Below are positions 21,628 to 28,929 of a DNA stretch of 28,929 nt, piece by piece. Source of the stretch: an uncultured Oscillospiraceae bacterium (GTDB lineage Bacteria; Bacillota; Clostridia; Oscillospirales; Acutalibacteraceae); assembly GCA_900552225.1 (NCBI GenBank), contig URYX01000006.1, forward strand, positions 1-28,929, in the 5' to 3' direction. Numbering within the stretch: position 1 is the stretch's first letter; each line of letters begins with the position of its first letter. Both the position numbers and the translations under genes were made by a program. The notes under the pieces were generated by a model. That model worked only from the letters and a program-made list of their open reading frames with translations. It ran no database searches and was not told the origin of the DNA.

Positions 21628-22831
21628 TGGCGATATTTCGGCCCGGACGGGCACGGGGCACGGTGGCGGCCCCTCCTTCCAAAAGCATGGCCCACCGGTA
21701 TCTGATCTGTGCGGGACTGTCGGCCGGCAGTACGGTGCACGGCGTGGCGTTTTCGGAGGATATCCGGGCAACGCTGGACGGGTTGACGGCACTGGGGGCC
21801 GCCTATACCGCGGACGGCGCCACGGTCCGGATCGGCGGGGCTGATCCGCTGGCCCGCCCGCAGGCACCGCTGCGCTGCCGGGAATCGGGCAGCACCCTGC
21901 GGTTTTTGCTGCCGCTCTGTCTGCTGTCGGGAGAGGACGTGAAGCTGTCGGGAAGCGAGCGGCTGTTTCAGCGCTCACTGGCGGTTTACCGGGAGCTGTG
22001 CGCGGCGCAGGGGCTGCGGTTTGACGAGTCGCTGTGTGCGGTGACGGTGAGAGGGCCGCTGAGGCCCGGACGGTACCCGGTGCGCGGGGATGTGTCCAGC
22101 CAGTTTATCAGCGGGCTGCTGCTGGCCCTGCCGCTGCTGGAGGGGGACAGCGAGCTGCACATCACGGGAGCGCTGGAAAGCGCGTCCTATCTCCGCATGA
22201 CCGTGCAGGCCATGCGGGATTTCGGGGTGGAGCCTGAGCGGCCGGAGGAGCGTGTGTTCCGTATCCGCGGCGGGCAGCGGTATGCGCCGCGGGAGGTGAC
22301 CGTGGAGGGGGATTATTCCAACGCGGTCTTTTTGGAGGCGCTCAACCGATGGGGCGGCGACGTGACGGTGACGGGGCTGCCGGAGGTCACCGGACAGGGT
22401 GATGCCGTATACCGGGAGCTGCTGGCAAGGCTCCGTGAGGGGGAGGCGGATATCAATCTGTCCGATTGCCCCGACCTCGGCCCCGTGCTGATGGCGGTGG
22501 CGGCCATCGGGCAGGGCGCCCGGTTTACGGGGACGCGGCGCCTGAAGATCAAGGAGAGCGACCGCGGCCGGGCGATGGCGGAGGAGCTGCGGAATGCGGT
22601 GTCCGGACGGAGCTCGGAGAGAATGAAATTACGGTATACGGAGGGACGCTCTGCGCGCCGACGGCGCCGCTCTGCGGCCACAACGATCACCGGATCGTGA
22701 TGGCGCTCAGTGTGCTGTGTACGGCCCTCGGGGGCCGGATTGAGGGGGCGGAGGCCGTGGCCAAGAGCTTCCCGGATTTTTTTGAGGTATTGCAGTCATT
22801 AGGTGTGGATGTAAAGGTGGAATCGGCATGA
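21624..22831 (+). pseudogene. aroA: EPSP synthase AroA, broken by an apparent one-base deletion
   Basis: AroA makes EPSP from shikimate 3-phosphate and PEP. The first part reads as a good EPSP synthase (GTVAAPPSKSMAHRYLICA, RESGSTLRFLLP, GDVSSQFISGLLLA, RLKIKESDRG) until AEELRN at about 22595, then turns to nonsense and stops at 22700. The genuine C terminus (CGVRTELGENEITVYGG, GHNDHRIVMALSV, KSFPDFFEVL) continues in the -1 frame and ends at 22831, where it overlaps tyrA as ATGA. Total length 1208 is one base short of 403 codons. The lost base is most simply an A after 22593-22594. The break removes catalytic residues. Recent mutation or a sequencing/assembly error are both possible; no slippery heptamer is visible. 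Confidence 0.88.
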
Positions 22832-23688
22832 AGCTGACCAAGGATCAGCGCATTGTCATCGTCGGGCTCGGGCTGCTCGGCGGGAGCTATGCGGAGGCGT
22901 TGACCGGACAGGGGTTCCGGGTGGACGCGATTACGCGCAGTCAATCCTCGGTGGATTTTGCGCTGCAAAAGGGAATTGTGGCCTCGGCCACGACGGAGAT
23001 TGACCCCGAGCTGCTCGGGCAGGCGGATCTGGTGGTGTTTGCCCTGTATCCGCATGTGCTGCTGGAGTGGCTGGAGGCGCATCAGGCGCTGCTGAAGCCG
23101 GGGGCCGTCCTGACGGATGTGACCGGCGTGAAGGGCTGTATTGTCGGCAGGGTACAGGCGCTCCTCCGCCCCGATGTGGAGTTTATCGCGGCGCATCCCA
23201 TGGCCGGCCGCGAGGTCTGCGGAGTGGAGAACAGCACGCAGGCGATGTTCCGCGGGGCCAACTATCTGGTGGTGCCGACGGAGAAGAATACGCCGGAGGC
23301 AATCGAGCTGTGCCGGAGTCTCGGGGAGACGCTCGGCTTTGCGCGGGTGTCGGAGCTCTCGGTGGAGGCGCACGACGAGATGATTGCCTTTCTGTCGCAG
23401 CTGACGCACTGCATTGCCGTGGCGCTGATGTGCTGCAACAACACCCCGGATCTGGAGGCGTACACCGGAGACTCCTTCCGCGACCTGACGCGGATTGCGC
23501 GCATCAACGACGAGATGTGGAGTGAGCTGTTTCTGGATAACCGCGAGGCGCTGCTGCGGGAGATGGAGCAGTTCCGCGGGGCCTTTGACAAGCTGTACGA
23601 ACGCATTCAAAGGGGCGACCGTGAGGGACTCCGCGCGATGATGCGGCTGTCCACCGAGCGCCGCAAACGGTTTGACAAGCAGGTATGA
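22828..23688 (+). CDS. tyrA: Prephenate dehydrogenase
   Basis: TyrA oxidatively decarboxylates prephenate to 4-hydroxyphenylpyruvate with NAD(P). The 286-residue protein has an N-terminal Rossmann domain with VGLGLLGGS, a TDVTGVKG segment and the AAHPMAGRE motif. The helical C-terminal domain includes HDEMIAFLSQLTHCIA, where the conserved His lies. No ACT domain is attached. ATG 22828 overlaps the end of the shifted aroA frame, which supports that frame being the original one. Confidence 0.94.
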   Translation: MKLTKDQRIVIVGLGLLGGSYAEALTGQGFRVDAITRSQSSVDFALQKGIVASATTEIDPELLGQADLVVFALYPHVLLEWLEAHQALLKPGAVLTDVTGVKGCIVGRVQALLRPDVEFIAAHPMAGREVCGVENSTQAMFRGANYLVVPTEKNTPEAIELCRSLGETLGFARVSELSVEAHDEMIAFLSQLTHCIAVALMCCNNTPDLEAYTGDSFRDLTRIARINDEMWSELFLDNREALLREMEQFRGAFDKLYERIQRGDREGLRAMMRLSTERRKRFDKQV

Positions 23689-23700
23689 CGGAGGAAAGCC

Positions 23701-24732
23701 ATGAATCTGACATTTAAGAGAAAGCTGCCGATTCCGATGCAGATCAAGGCCGCCTACCCGCTCGGGGAGGATCTGGCCGCGGTGAAGGCGAAGCGGGATG
23801 CGGAGCTGAAGCGTATTTTTGAGGGGACCTCGGAGCGGTTCATCTTAGTGATCGGGCCCTGCTCGGCGGACAGCCGGGAGCCGGTGCTTGAATATATCTC
23901 CCGCCTGCGCCGCGTGCAGGATGCCGTCCGCGACAAGCTGATCCTGGTGCCGCGTATTTACACGAACAAGCCGCGCACCACCGGTGACGGGTACAAGGGG
24001 ATGCTGCATCAGCCGGATCCCGATGAGGAGCCGGATATGCTCAAGGGCATTGTAGCCATCCGGGATCTGCATATGTCGGCGCTGCGGGATTACGGGTTTT
24101 CCTGTGCGGACGAGATGCTGTATCCGGAAAATCACCGGTATCTGTCAGATCTGCTGTCCTATGTAGCGGTCGGGGCGCGGTCGGTGGAAAATCAGCAGCA
24201 CCGTCTGACGGCGAGCGGGCTGGATATTCCGGTCGGCATGAAGAATCCCACCAGCGGCGACATGACGGTGCTGATGAATTCCATCACGGCCGCGCAGCAC
24301 GGCCATACCTTTATCTACCGCGGCTGGGAGGTCGTAAGCGACGGCAATCCGTATGCCCATGCCATTCTGCGCGGCTATACGGATTTTGCGGGAAAAAGTG
24401 TTTCCAATTATCACTATGAGGATCTGGTGAAGCTGTACGAGCTGTATGCGACGACGTCGCTGTGCAACCCGGCGGTAATCGTGGATACCAACCACGCCAA
24501 CTCCGGCAAGCACTGCCTGGAGCAGATCCGCATTGCCAAGGATGTGGTGCACAGCCGCAACCACAATGCCGATATCCGTTCGATGGTCAAGGGGCTGATG
24601 ATCGAGAGCTATCTGGAGGATGGGGCCCAGAAGATCGGGGAGCACATCTTCGGAAAATCCATCACCGACCCCTGCCTCGGCTGGGAGAAAACCGAAGCCC
24701 TCATCTATGAGCTGGCCGATGCCCTGAAATAA
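23701..24732 (+). CDS. 3-Deoxy-7-phosphoheptulonate (DAHP) synthase, type I AroF/G/H class
   Basis: The enzyme condenses PEP and erythrose 4-phosphate, the first step of the pathway. The 343-residue protein has VIGPCSADSREP, RIYTNKPRTTGDGYKGM, ADEMLYPENH, VGARSVENQQHR, GMKNPTSGDM and DTNHANSGKH, all signatures of the enterobacterial-type class Ialpha with its metal Cys and His. An N-terminal stretch (about 1-45) of the kind that carries feedback inhibition in that class is present; which amino acid inhibits it cannot be read here. GGAGG stands about 8 bases before ATG 23701. Last gene of the operon. Confidence 0.93.
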   Translation: MNLTFKRKLPIPMQIKAAYPLGEDLAAVKAKRDAELKRIFEGTSERFILVIGPCSADSREPVLEYISRLRRVQDAVRDKLILVPRIYTNKPRTTGDGYKGMLHQPDPDEEPDMLKGIVAIRDLHMSALRDYGFSCADEMLYPENHRYLSDLLSYVAVGARSVENQQHRLTASGLDIPVGMKNPTSGDMTVLMNSITAAQHGHTFIYRGWEVVSDGNPYAHAILRGYTDFAGKSVSNYHYEDLVKLYELYATTSLCNPAVIVDTNHANSGKHCLEQIRIAKDVVHSRNHNADIRSMVKGLMIESYLEDGAQKIGEHIFGKSITDPCLGWEKTEALIYELADALK

Positions 24733-24739
24733 GCGGGGT

Positions 24740-24765
24740 CGGGCCGGAATGCGGGAGGCGGCCCG
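24740..24765 (+). terminator. GC-rich hairpin after the aro operon
   Basis: CGGGCCG (24740-24746) pairs with CGGCCCG (24759-24765) eight bases after the last aro stop. There is no U-run behind it, so it is at best a weak intrinsic terminator; it might instead protect the 3' end of the mRNA. Confidence 0.35.
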
Positions 24766-24823
24766 GATTCCAAAACAGGCACGGGCCATTTCGGAAATTC
24801 CGGAGACCCGGGGCTGCGGGATA

Positions 24824-24832
24824 TGGTATACT
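24824..24832 (+). promoter_or_regulatory. Extended -10 promoter of the zinc-ribbon gene
   Basis: TGGTATACT is an extended -10 element (TG, one base, then TATACT with five of six matches). No good -35 box is seen 17 bases upstream, which extended -10 promoters can tolerate. It lies about 110 bases before the zinc-ribbon gene. The rest of the 24,733-24,943 gap holds only the hairpin at 24,740 and the ribosome binding site. Confidence 0.45.
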
Positions 24833-24943
24833 GCCTTTAGATTACCGTACAGCGTTTCGCAGATGGCGGCGGACGGCGGCTCCGGAGGGGGCGCCCGCCG
24901 CGCCGTTTGTCGGAGCGATTCGGAATTTGAAGGAGGCTATGGT

Positions 24944-25531
24944 ATGGCGGAATCCCGTGTGTTTATGCAAAACGGTGTGGAGATGCCGGCGCTGCTGGCG
25001 CGGCTGGAGAGCTTTTTCCGCACCGAAAAGGGAATGGAAGTACAGAGCTCGCAGACAACCGACGGCTATGTGCTGCAGGCGAGCCAGCCCAAGGACGGCT
25101 GGAAGACCATCAGCGGCATGCGTCTTGCCGTTACCGTACAGCTGGTTGCACTCGGGGATCGGCTGCAGGTAACGGTGGGAGAGGGGCAGTGGTCGGATAA
25201 GATCGGAGCCGGAGCCATCGGACTGTTTGTGGCGTGGCCTCTGGCGATTACGGCCGGTGTGGGGGCGTTTCAGCAGAAAAAGCTGCCCGAGGAGATTTTT
25301 CGCGTGGTCGAAGGCTGTATTCTGGCCGGCGGACGCCCGGTCGCGGTCAACGGAGCGGGAGCGGTCGTGGCGGCCGGGAATACCGTGTGCCCCGACTGCA
25401 AAACGCAGCTGCCGGCCGGGGCCAGGTTCTGCCATCAGTGCGGCCGCAGGTTGGATGTGCAGTGCCCGCACTGCGGGGCCTCCCTGATTCCGGGCAGTGT
25501 GTTCTGTACGGAGTGCGGCCACAAGCTGTAA
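24944..25531 (+). CDS. Uncharacterised protein with hydrophobic segment and two C-terminal zinc ribbons
   Basis: I do not recognise a named family for the N-terminal part. In the 195-residue protein, residues 1-85 are a soluble alpha/beta-looking region. A Gly/Ala-rich hydrophobic stretch (about 88-109) could cross the membrane once. Two zinc ribbons follow, with Cys149/152/163/166 and Cys174/177/188/191, each of CxxC type. AAGGAGG stands 7 bases before ATG 24944; earlier in-frame ATGs run through the promoter region and are rejected. The gene stands alone with its own promoter-like element. Zinc ribbons suggest binding of protein or nucleic acid, but no function can be given. Confidence 0.8.
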   Translation: MAESRVFMQNGVEMPALLARLESFFRTEKGMEVQSSQTTDGYVLQASQPKDGWKTISGMRLAVTVQLVALGDRLQVTVGEGQWSDKIGAGAIGLFVAWPLAITAGVGAFQQKKLPEEIFRVVEGCILAGGRPVAVNGAGAVVAAGNTVCPDCKTQLPAGARFCHQCGRRLDVQCPHCGASLIPGSVFCTECGHKL

Positions 25532-25577
25532 GGCCCGGCAAGGGGACTGCCTTGACAGGAATAGAAGGAACATGAGA

Positions 25578-25614
25578 AAGCTCCCGGAAATGCAGTATGC
25601 ATTTCCGGGAGCTT
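25578..25614. terminator. Perfect 17-pair hairpin after the zinc-ribbon gene
   Basis: The arm 25578-25594 (AAGCTCCCGGAAATGCA) is the exact reverse complement of 25598-25614, around a three-base loop GTA. It lies 46 bases after the zinc-ribbon stop. The tract behind it is poor in U on both strands, so if it is a terminator it would rely on stem strength; it may also be one end of the repeat segment. Confidence 0.5.
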
Positions 25615-25662
25615 CAGACTGTCAAAAAACCATGTTTTTGACACGCTCGGAGGCTGTCTGAA
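25613..25662. repeat. Nested inverted repeats
   Basis: TTCAGAC (25613-25619) and GTCTGAA (25656-25662) are inverted copies that enclose a second inverted pair, TGTCAAAAA (25620-25628) and TTTTTGACA (25635-25643). The inner pair starts directly after the outer left arm. The order suggests one folded unit and not chance single matches. Confidence 0.5.
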
Positions 25663-25827
25663 AGGCTGCAGGGGCAAGGAGGGCGTAGACGTGGGGGAGA
25701 GAACGGCAAGACGCGCTTCTTTTCTCTTTGTGCACTCTCATGCGGTTGACCCGTGGGGGCAAGGCCCGGGGAACGGCGAGAAAATGCGGGAACAGAGTCA
25801 CTTTTGAGAATACGGAGAGAAAATTTG

Positions 25828-25860
25828 TCGCCCGGCAATACAAGCTGTATTGCCGGGCGA
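25828..25860 (-). terminator. Perfect 15-pair hairpin, probable terminator of the minus-strand lipid cluster
   Basis: TCGCCCGGCAATACA (25828-25842) pairs perfectly with 25846-25860 around the loop AGC. Read on the minus strand it is followed by CAAATTTTCTC, a modest U-run. It lies about 100 bases after the ligase stop at 25959. On the plus strand no U-run follows. Confidence 0.55.
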
Positions 25861-25958
25861 TGGATCATTTATCATAGAGTGCGGGGGCGGCAAGGCAATC
25901 GGAGAAATATGCCGTTTCCGAAACGGTGGTCCCTGTGTTGTTTTGCCTATGCGGCCGG

Positions 25959-27686
25959 TCAGGAGTGCTGCTTATCAGCCTCTTCCTTTTCAAGCACGGT
26001 GTAGGCCACCTTGCCGACCAGCGTTTTCGGCAGATTGCTTCGGAATTCGATCTCGTAGGGCATGGCGTACCGTGCCACATTTTTGCGGCACAGGGCGAAC
26101 AGCTCCTGCCGCAGCTCCTCGGTCGGCTCGATGCCGGGCTTCAGCACGATAAAGGCCTTGACCTTCTGCATCTTATAATCGTCCTTGACACCGATGACCG
26201 TGCTGATGAGGACGCTTTTGTGGGAATCCAGCACATTCTCGATCTGCGACGGGTACACGTTGTAGCCGCTGGTGACGATCATGCGCTTCAGCCGCTGCTT
26301 GAAGTAGACAAAGCCCTCCTCGTCCATATAGCCGAGGTCACCGGTATGCAGCCAGATGTGGCCGTCGTCATGGAGCTGCAGCGTCTGCGCCGTTTCGCGC
26401 GGCTGGTGGACGTATTCCCGCATGACCGTCGGGCCGCTGATGCAGATCTCTCCGACGGTGCCGTAGGGCACCTCATCGTGGGTGGCCGGGGTGACGATCT
26501 TATAGTAGGTGTCGGGGAACGGGATGCCGATACTGCCCTCCTTATGGAAGGATTTGGGGGTCAGGCAGCTGGCCGTGACGCATTCGGTGGTGCCGTAGCC
26601 CTCGCGCACCTGCTCCGTGGAGCCGTGCGCCTTCAGGAAGGCATCCACCTTGCGCTTGAGCTCGATCGACAGCGAGTCGCCGCCGGAGAACACGCCGCGC
26701 AGCCCCGACAGGTCCACGTTCTGCATATGCTGGTTGCGCAGCAGCGCTTCAAACAGGGTCGGAACGCCGGCAATGTAGTTCGGGTGCGTGGAGCGCAGCA
26801 GCCGCGCCACGCTGTCCACCGTAAACTGCGGGACGAGCACGCACTGGCAGCCGTGAATCAGAATGGTGTGGATGCAGACGCCGAGGCCGAAGCCGTGAAA
26901 AATCGGCAGAATGGCCAGCATGATGCCGCCCGGGACAATGCAGTCGCCGGCGGCCGCCGTCTGCATGGCCAGGGCGTTGAAGTTCAGGTTGGTCAGCAGA
27001 ATGCCCTTTGTGGTGCCGGTGGTGCCGCCGCTGTACAGAATGGCGGCCGGGTCCTCGGCGTGGAGCGTTACGGCGTAGGGGCCGGTGTACTGCTTTCCGC
27101 GGGCCATGAAGTCCTTCCAGAGGAGAATATCGGGGGCCTTCGGGACGGTCGGCAGCTTGCGCCCCTTGGTCAGGGCGTAGCCGACCTTTTTCACCGGATC
27201 CAAATAATCCGGGATGCGCGCAATAATCAGCATCCGGAGTCCGGTCTCCGCCCGGATGGCGGCAATTTTCGGATAAAACTGCTCGAGTGTCAGCAGGGCG
27301 ACGCTTTCGCTGTCGTTGATGAAGAAGCGCAGCTCTCCCTCGCTGGACAGCGGATGCACCATGTTGGCGAGCGCTCCCATGCGGTTGAGCGCATAGAACA
27401 GAATGATGGCGTGCGGGGTGTTCGGCATGCAGATGGTGACCTTATCTCCCGGGCGGATGCCGGAGGCGCACAGGGCGCGGGCACACTGATGAATCTGCTC
27501 CACAAAGGTGCGGTAGGTCACAGCGCGGCCCATAAAGGAATAGGCGGTCAGCTCGGGGTACTGCGCGGCGGCGTGCTCCACCATTTCCACCATCGAGGCA
27601 TCGGGATAGGCCAGGTGAGCGGGAACGGTGCCGTAGGCCTTCAGCCAGGGGGCGCAGGGCCCGGTATACTCAGTAGACAATGTCAA
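25959..27686 (-). CDS. AMP-forming acyl-CoA ligase (long-chain fatty acid type)
   Basis: The enzyme would activate a carboxylic acid, probably a fatty acid, as acyl-AMP and then acyl-CoA. In 575 residues it shows the nucleotide loop YSGGTTGTTKG, GYGTTE, HTGDLGYMDEEGFVYFKQRLKRMI and a C-terminal GKV with the catalytic Lys at about 559. The start is unusual: no ATG is available, and TTG 27686 or TTG 27680 must be used. AGAGGAGG lies just upstream and fits 27680 better by spacing (about 9). The first 17 bases overlap the end of the E2-like gene, so translation is probably coupled. The chain length of the substrate cannot be read from sequence. Confidence 0.9.
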   Translation of the reverse strand: MTLSTEYTGPCAPWLKAYGTVPAHLAYPDASMVEMVEHAAAQYPELTAYSFMGRAVTYRTFVEQIHQCARALCASGIRPGDKVTICMPNTPHAIILFYALNRMGALANMVHPLSSEGELRFFINDSESVALLTLEQFYPKIAAIRAETGLRMLIIARIPDYLDPVKKVGYALTKGRKLPTVPKAPDILLWKDFMARGKQYTGPYAVTLHAEDPAAILYSGGTTGTTKGILLTNLNFNALAMQTAAAGDCIVPGGIMLAILPIFHGFGLGVCIHTILIHGCQCVLVPQFTVDSVARLLRSTHPNYIAGVPTLFEALLRNQHMQNVDLSGLRGVFSGGDSLSIELKRKVDAFLKAHGSTEQVREGYGTTECVTASCLTPKSFHKEGSIGIPFPDTYYKIVTPATHDEVPYGTVGEICISGPTVMREYVHQPRETAQTLQLHDDGHIWLHTGDLGYMDEEGFVYFKQRLKRMIVTSGYNVYPSQIENVLDSHKSVLISTVIGVKDDYKMQKVKAFIVLKPGIEPTEELRQELFALCRKNVARYAMPYEIEFRSNLPKTLVGKVAYTVLEKEEADKQHS

Positions 27687-28545
27687 TTTCCTCCTCTAAC
27701 GGCAAGTCGAGCAGTTCCGGATGGGCGAACAGGTGCTTGATCAGCTTCAGAGAACGGGCAAAATAGAATCCGTCGGCAATCCGCTCATCAATCGTGACGC
27801 CGATGTTCATCAGGTCGCGCACGCAGAGATTCCCGGTTTCGTCCACGGCGGGGCCCTTATGCGCCACGCCGATGGTGAGCACGATGCCGTTGGTGCCGAT
27901 GTTGTTCAGGTGGTGATAGATGGCGTTGCACTGAATGCTTCCCAGGTTGGAGAGCATCACGGAGGAGTAGTTTGGGTCGAGACGCTTCAGGCTCTCGGGC
28001 CACCAGCCCCAGCGATCCATCAGGCGGATGGCCCCCATGACGACGTTCATCAGCGGGCGCGGCAGGTGCTTCAGGGTTTCCAGGGCACCGTCCGCACCGT
28101 GCGCCTCGTCTGCCCGCGCCTCGCTGACCTCCCCGACAATCATCCGGGAAAAGTCCTGCAGCGTAAAGGAGTCCTCGGGATAGAGCATCATCAGACTCTC
28201 GCCCGCGCCGTCCGCAAACTGCCGCTTGATGGTGAAGCCGAGCGAGATGCGGTCGCGCATGTAATAATGGTTACCGGAGACGTAGCGGTTGAGCAGCGGC
28301 CGCATCTTCACGATTTTGGCGGCGGCCATGACCACGCAGTGGAAAATGGTGGTCTTGAACGGGGCCTCCGGGGTGTTGCGTGTTTCCAGAAATTTCAAGA
28401 GCTCGGTGACGTCCAGCGTCTCGTTGATATACACCTCCGCATCGGTGCGATGGGGCATCAGGTGGGTCATGTAGGCATGCATCCCGTCTACGCTGCATAT
28501 GCGGCGCGCATCGTTCCGGTCGCCCAAGCGTTTTTCCTCTTCCAC
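27670..28545 (-). CDS. Stand-alone 2-oxoacid dehydrogenase E2-like acyltransferase-fold protein
   Basis: The 291-residue protein matches only the catalytic domain of E2 (CAT fold); there is no lipoyl domain, no E1-binding domain and no dehydrogenase gene beside it. It ends with the expected active-site region, but the E2 motif HxxxDG reads ERIADG (Glu254 to Gly259 in TIDERIADG), so the catalytic His is replaced by Glu. From memory this DERIADG form is shared by stand-alone relatives in Firmicutes, which argues for a stable family and not local decay. The start is GTG 28545, with GAGGAA about 9 bases upstream. Its neighbours (acyl-CoA ligase, PAP2 phosphatase) suggest acyl-group or lipid chemistry; the true reaction is unknown. 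Confidence 0.82.
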   Translation of the reverse strand: MEEEKRLGDRNDARRICSVDGMHAYMTHLMPHRTDAEVYINETLDVTELLKFLETRNTPEAPFKTTIFHCVVMAAAKIVKMRPLLNRYVSGNHYYMRDRISLGFTIKRQFADGAGESLMMLYPEDSFTLQDFSRMIVGEVSEARADEAHGADGALETLKHLPRPLMNVVMGAIRLMDRWGWWPESLKRLDPNYSSVMLSNLGSIQCNAIYHHLNNIGTNGIVLTIGVAHKGPAVDETGNLCVRDLMNIGVTIDERIADGFYFARSLKLIKHLFAHPELLDLPLEEEIDIVY

Positions 28546-28583
28546 GGTTACGGTTCCTCAACTTCCTTTTTTTAAAATTGGAC

Positions 28584-28929
28584 TTATGCGCGCTCCCGGA
28601 GCCATTTCCAGGGGACCTTATAAGTCAATATATATAAAACGGCTCCGAACAGAACGGCGCCGAGTATATCCAATACCGAATGCTGACGGATGAAAACGGT
28701 GGACAAAAAGACCGCCACGGTGAAAACGGGAAGCACGATCCAAAGCACCGTTTTCTGTTTCCGGCTGAAATAGGTGCTGCGCAGCAGCGCCGCCGAGCAG
28801 ACCAGCTGGATCAGGCAGTGCAGGCTCGGGAATACGTTGCGCGCGTGGTCCGCCGTGAACAGCAGCGCCGCGATCCGCGAAAGAGGGCGGGACAAATCGA
28901 GCTCCTCGATAGCCGGGCGGAAGGGGACG
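28584..28929 (-). CDS. PAP2-family phosphatase, cut by the right window edge
   Basis: Only the C-terminal part is inside the window; the frame stays open to the right edge, and the TTG at 28895 is not necessarily a start. The visible part has the PAP2 motifs NVFPSLHC (the PSxH element, with its His) and RQHSVLDILGA (the last motif, with the nucleophile His and following Asp). Two to three hydrophobic helices lie between and after them. PAP2 enzymes remove phosphate from lipid phosphates such as phosphatidic acid or undecaprenyl diphosphate, on the outer face of the membrane. The gap to the E2-like gene is 38 bases, so they are probably co-transcribed. Confidence 0.8.
   Translation of the reverse strand, partial: VPFRPAIEELDLSRPLSRIAALLFTADHARNVFPSLHCLIQLVCSAALLRSTYFSRKQKTVLWIVLPVFTVAVFLSTVFIRQHSVLDILGAVLFGAVLYILTYKVPWKWLRERA

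Larger units (their letters stand above)
25573..25870. repeat. Hairpin-rich intergenic segment, candidate repeat element
   Basis: The 427-base gap between the zinc-ribbon gene and the convergent ligase gene contains no convincing gene. It is framed by two long perfect hairpins (25578-25614 and 25828-25860) and holds a nested inverted repeat near 25613-25662. Read on the minus strand the middle part is open for 84 codons, but the translation is Arg/Pro/Ser-rich and low in hydrophobic order. I think this is a non-coding repeat of the kind scattered between genes in related genomes. That is an impression and no second copy lies in this window. Confidence 0.35.

Noticed and set aside
22593..22600. 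Programmed -1 frameshift in aroA
   Set aside because: No slippery heptamer of the X XXY YYZ type and no obvious downstream pseudoknot; a one-base deletion or sequencing error is simpler.
25614..25868. Minus-strand reading frame of 84 codons in the intergenic segment
   Set aside because: No ribosome binding site or family resemblance, and it spans hairpins; more likely part of a non-coding repeat.
1..28929. CRISPR arrays, tRNA or rRNA genes, insertion sequences, phage genes
   Set aside because: None seen. No regularly spaced repeats, no tRNA-like cloverleaf, and no transposase or integrase motifs in any frame.

Overview
This window looks like chromosome from a GC-rich member of the Clostridia (Firmicutes), most likely an Oscillospiraceae/Ruminococcaceae-type gut anaerobe. 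The evidence is the order rimP-nusA-rnpM-ylxQ-infB-rbfA-nrnA-truB-ribF, a MecA-type ClpC adaptor, Rnf-like genes, strong AGGAGG ribosome binding sites and GC-rich codon use. The assignment is by gene content only; there is no rRNA in the window.

Layout. (1) 1-9.8 kb, plus strand: a translation and RNA-processing operon behind a sigma-A type promoter at 334-362. It ends in a RibF-HAD fusion protein and ribulose-phosphate epimerase. (2) 9.76-10.5 kb, minus strand: a MecA-like adaptor with its own promoter. Its 3' end overlaps rpe by 50 bases. (3) 10.5-15.2 kb, plus strand: a compact Rnf-like operon (C, D, E, A) followed by a membrane-anchored DUF4015 protein. The genes for RnfG and RnfB are absent here. 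By eye alignment, most residues that hold cofactors in RnfC, RnfD, RnfE and RnfA are replaced. This is the strongest candidate for an undescribed system in the window. (4) 15.26-24.7 kb, plus strand: a nine-gene operon for phenylalanine and tyrosine: aminotransferase, pheA, aroB, aroC, aroE-aroK fusion, aroQ, aroA, tyrA and a DAHP synthase. A near-consensus promoter, a 20-residue Tyr-rich leader peptide and a terminator hairpin precede it, which together form a textbook ribosome-mediated attenuator. aroA carries an apparent one-base deletion that breaks its frame. (5) 24.9-25.5 kb: a solitary membrane/zinc-ribbon protein. (6) 25.57-25.87 kb: an intergenic segment rich in perfect hairpins, possibly a repeat element. 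(7) 25.96 kb to the right edge, minus strand: a lipid-type cluster of PAP2 phosphatase (cut by the edge), an E2-like acyltransferase-fold protein without the catalytic His, and an AMP-forming acyl-CoA ligase.

How the genes work together. The aro operon covers DAHP formation through shikimate to chorismate and on to prephenate, phenylpyruvate and hydroxyphenylpyruvate, with a transaminase for the last step. Its leader peptide would tie expression mainly to charged tRNA-Tyr. The first operon makes and matures the 30S subunit, initiates translation, modifies tRNA and makes FMN/FAD. The Rnf-like set would normally use FMN, but this version seems to have lost its flavin sites, so its role is open. 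All family assignments are from motif recognition by eye; no search was run.
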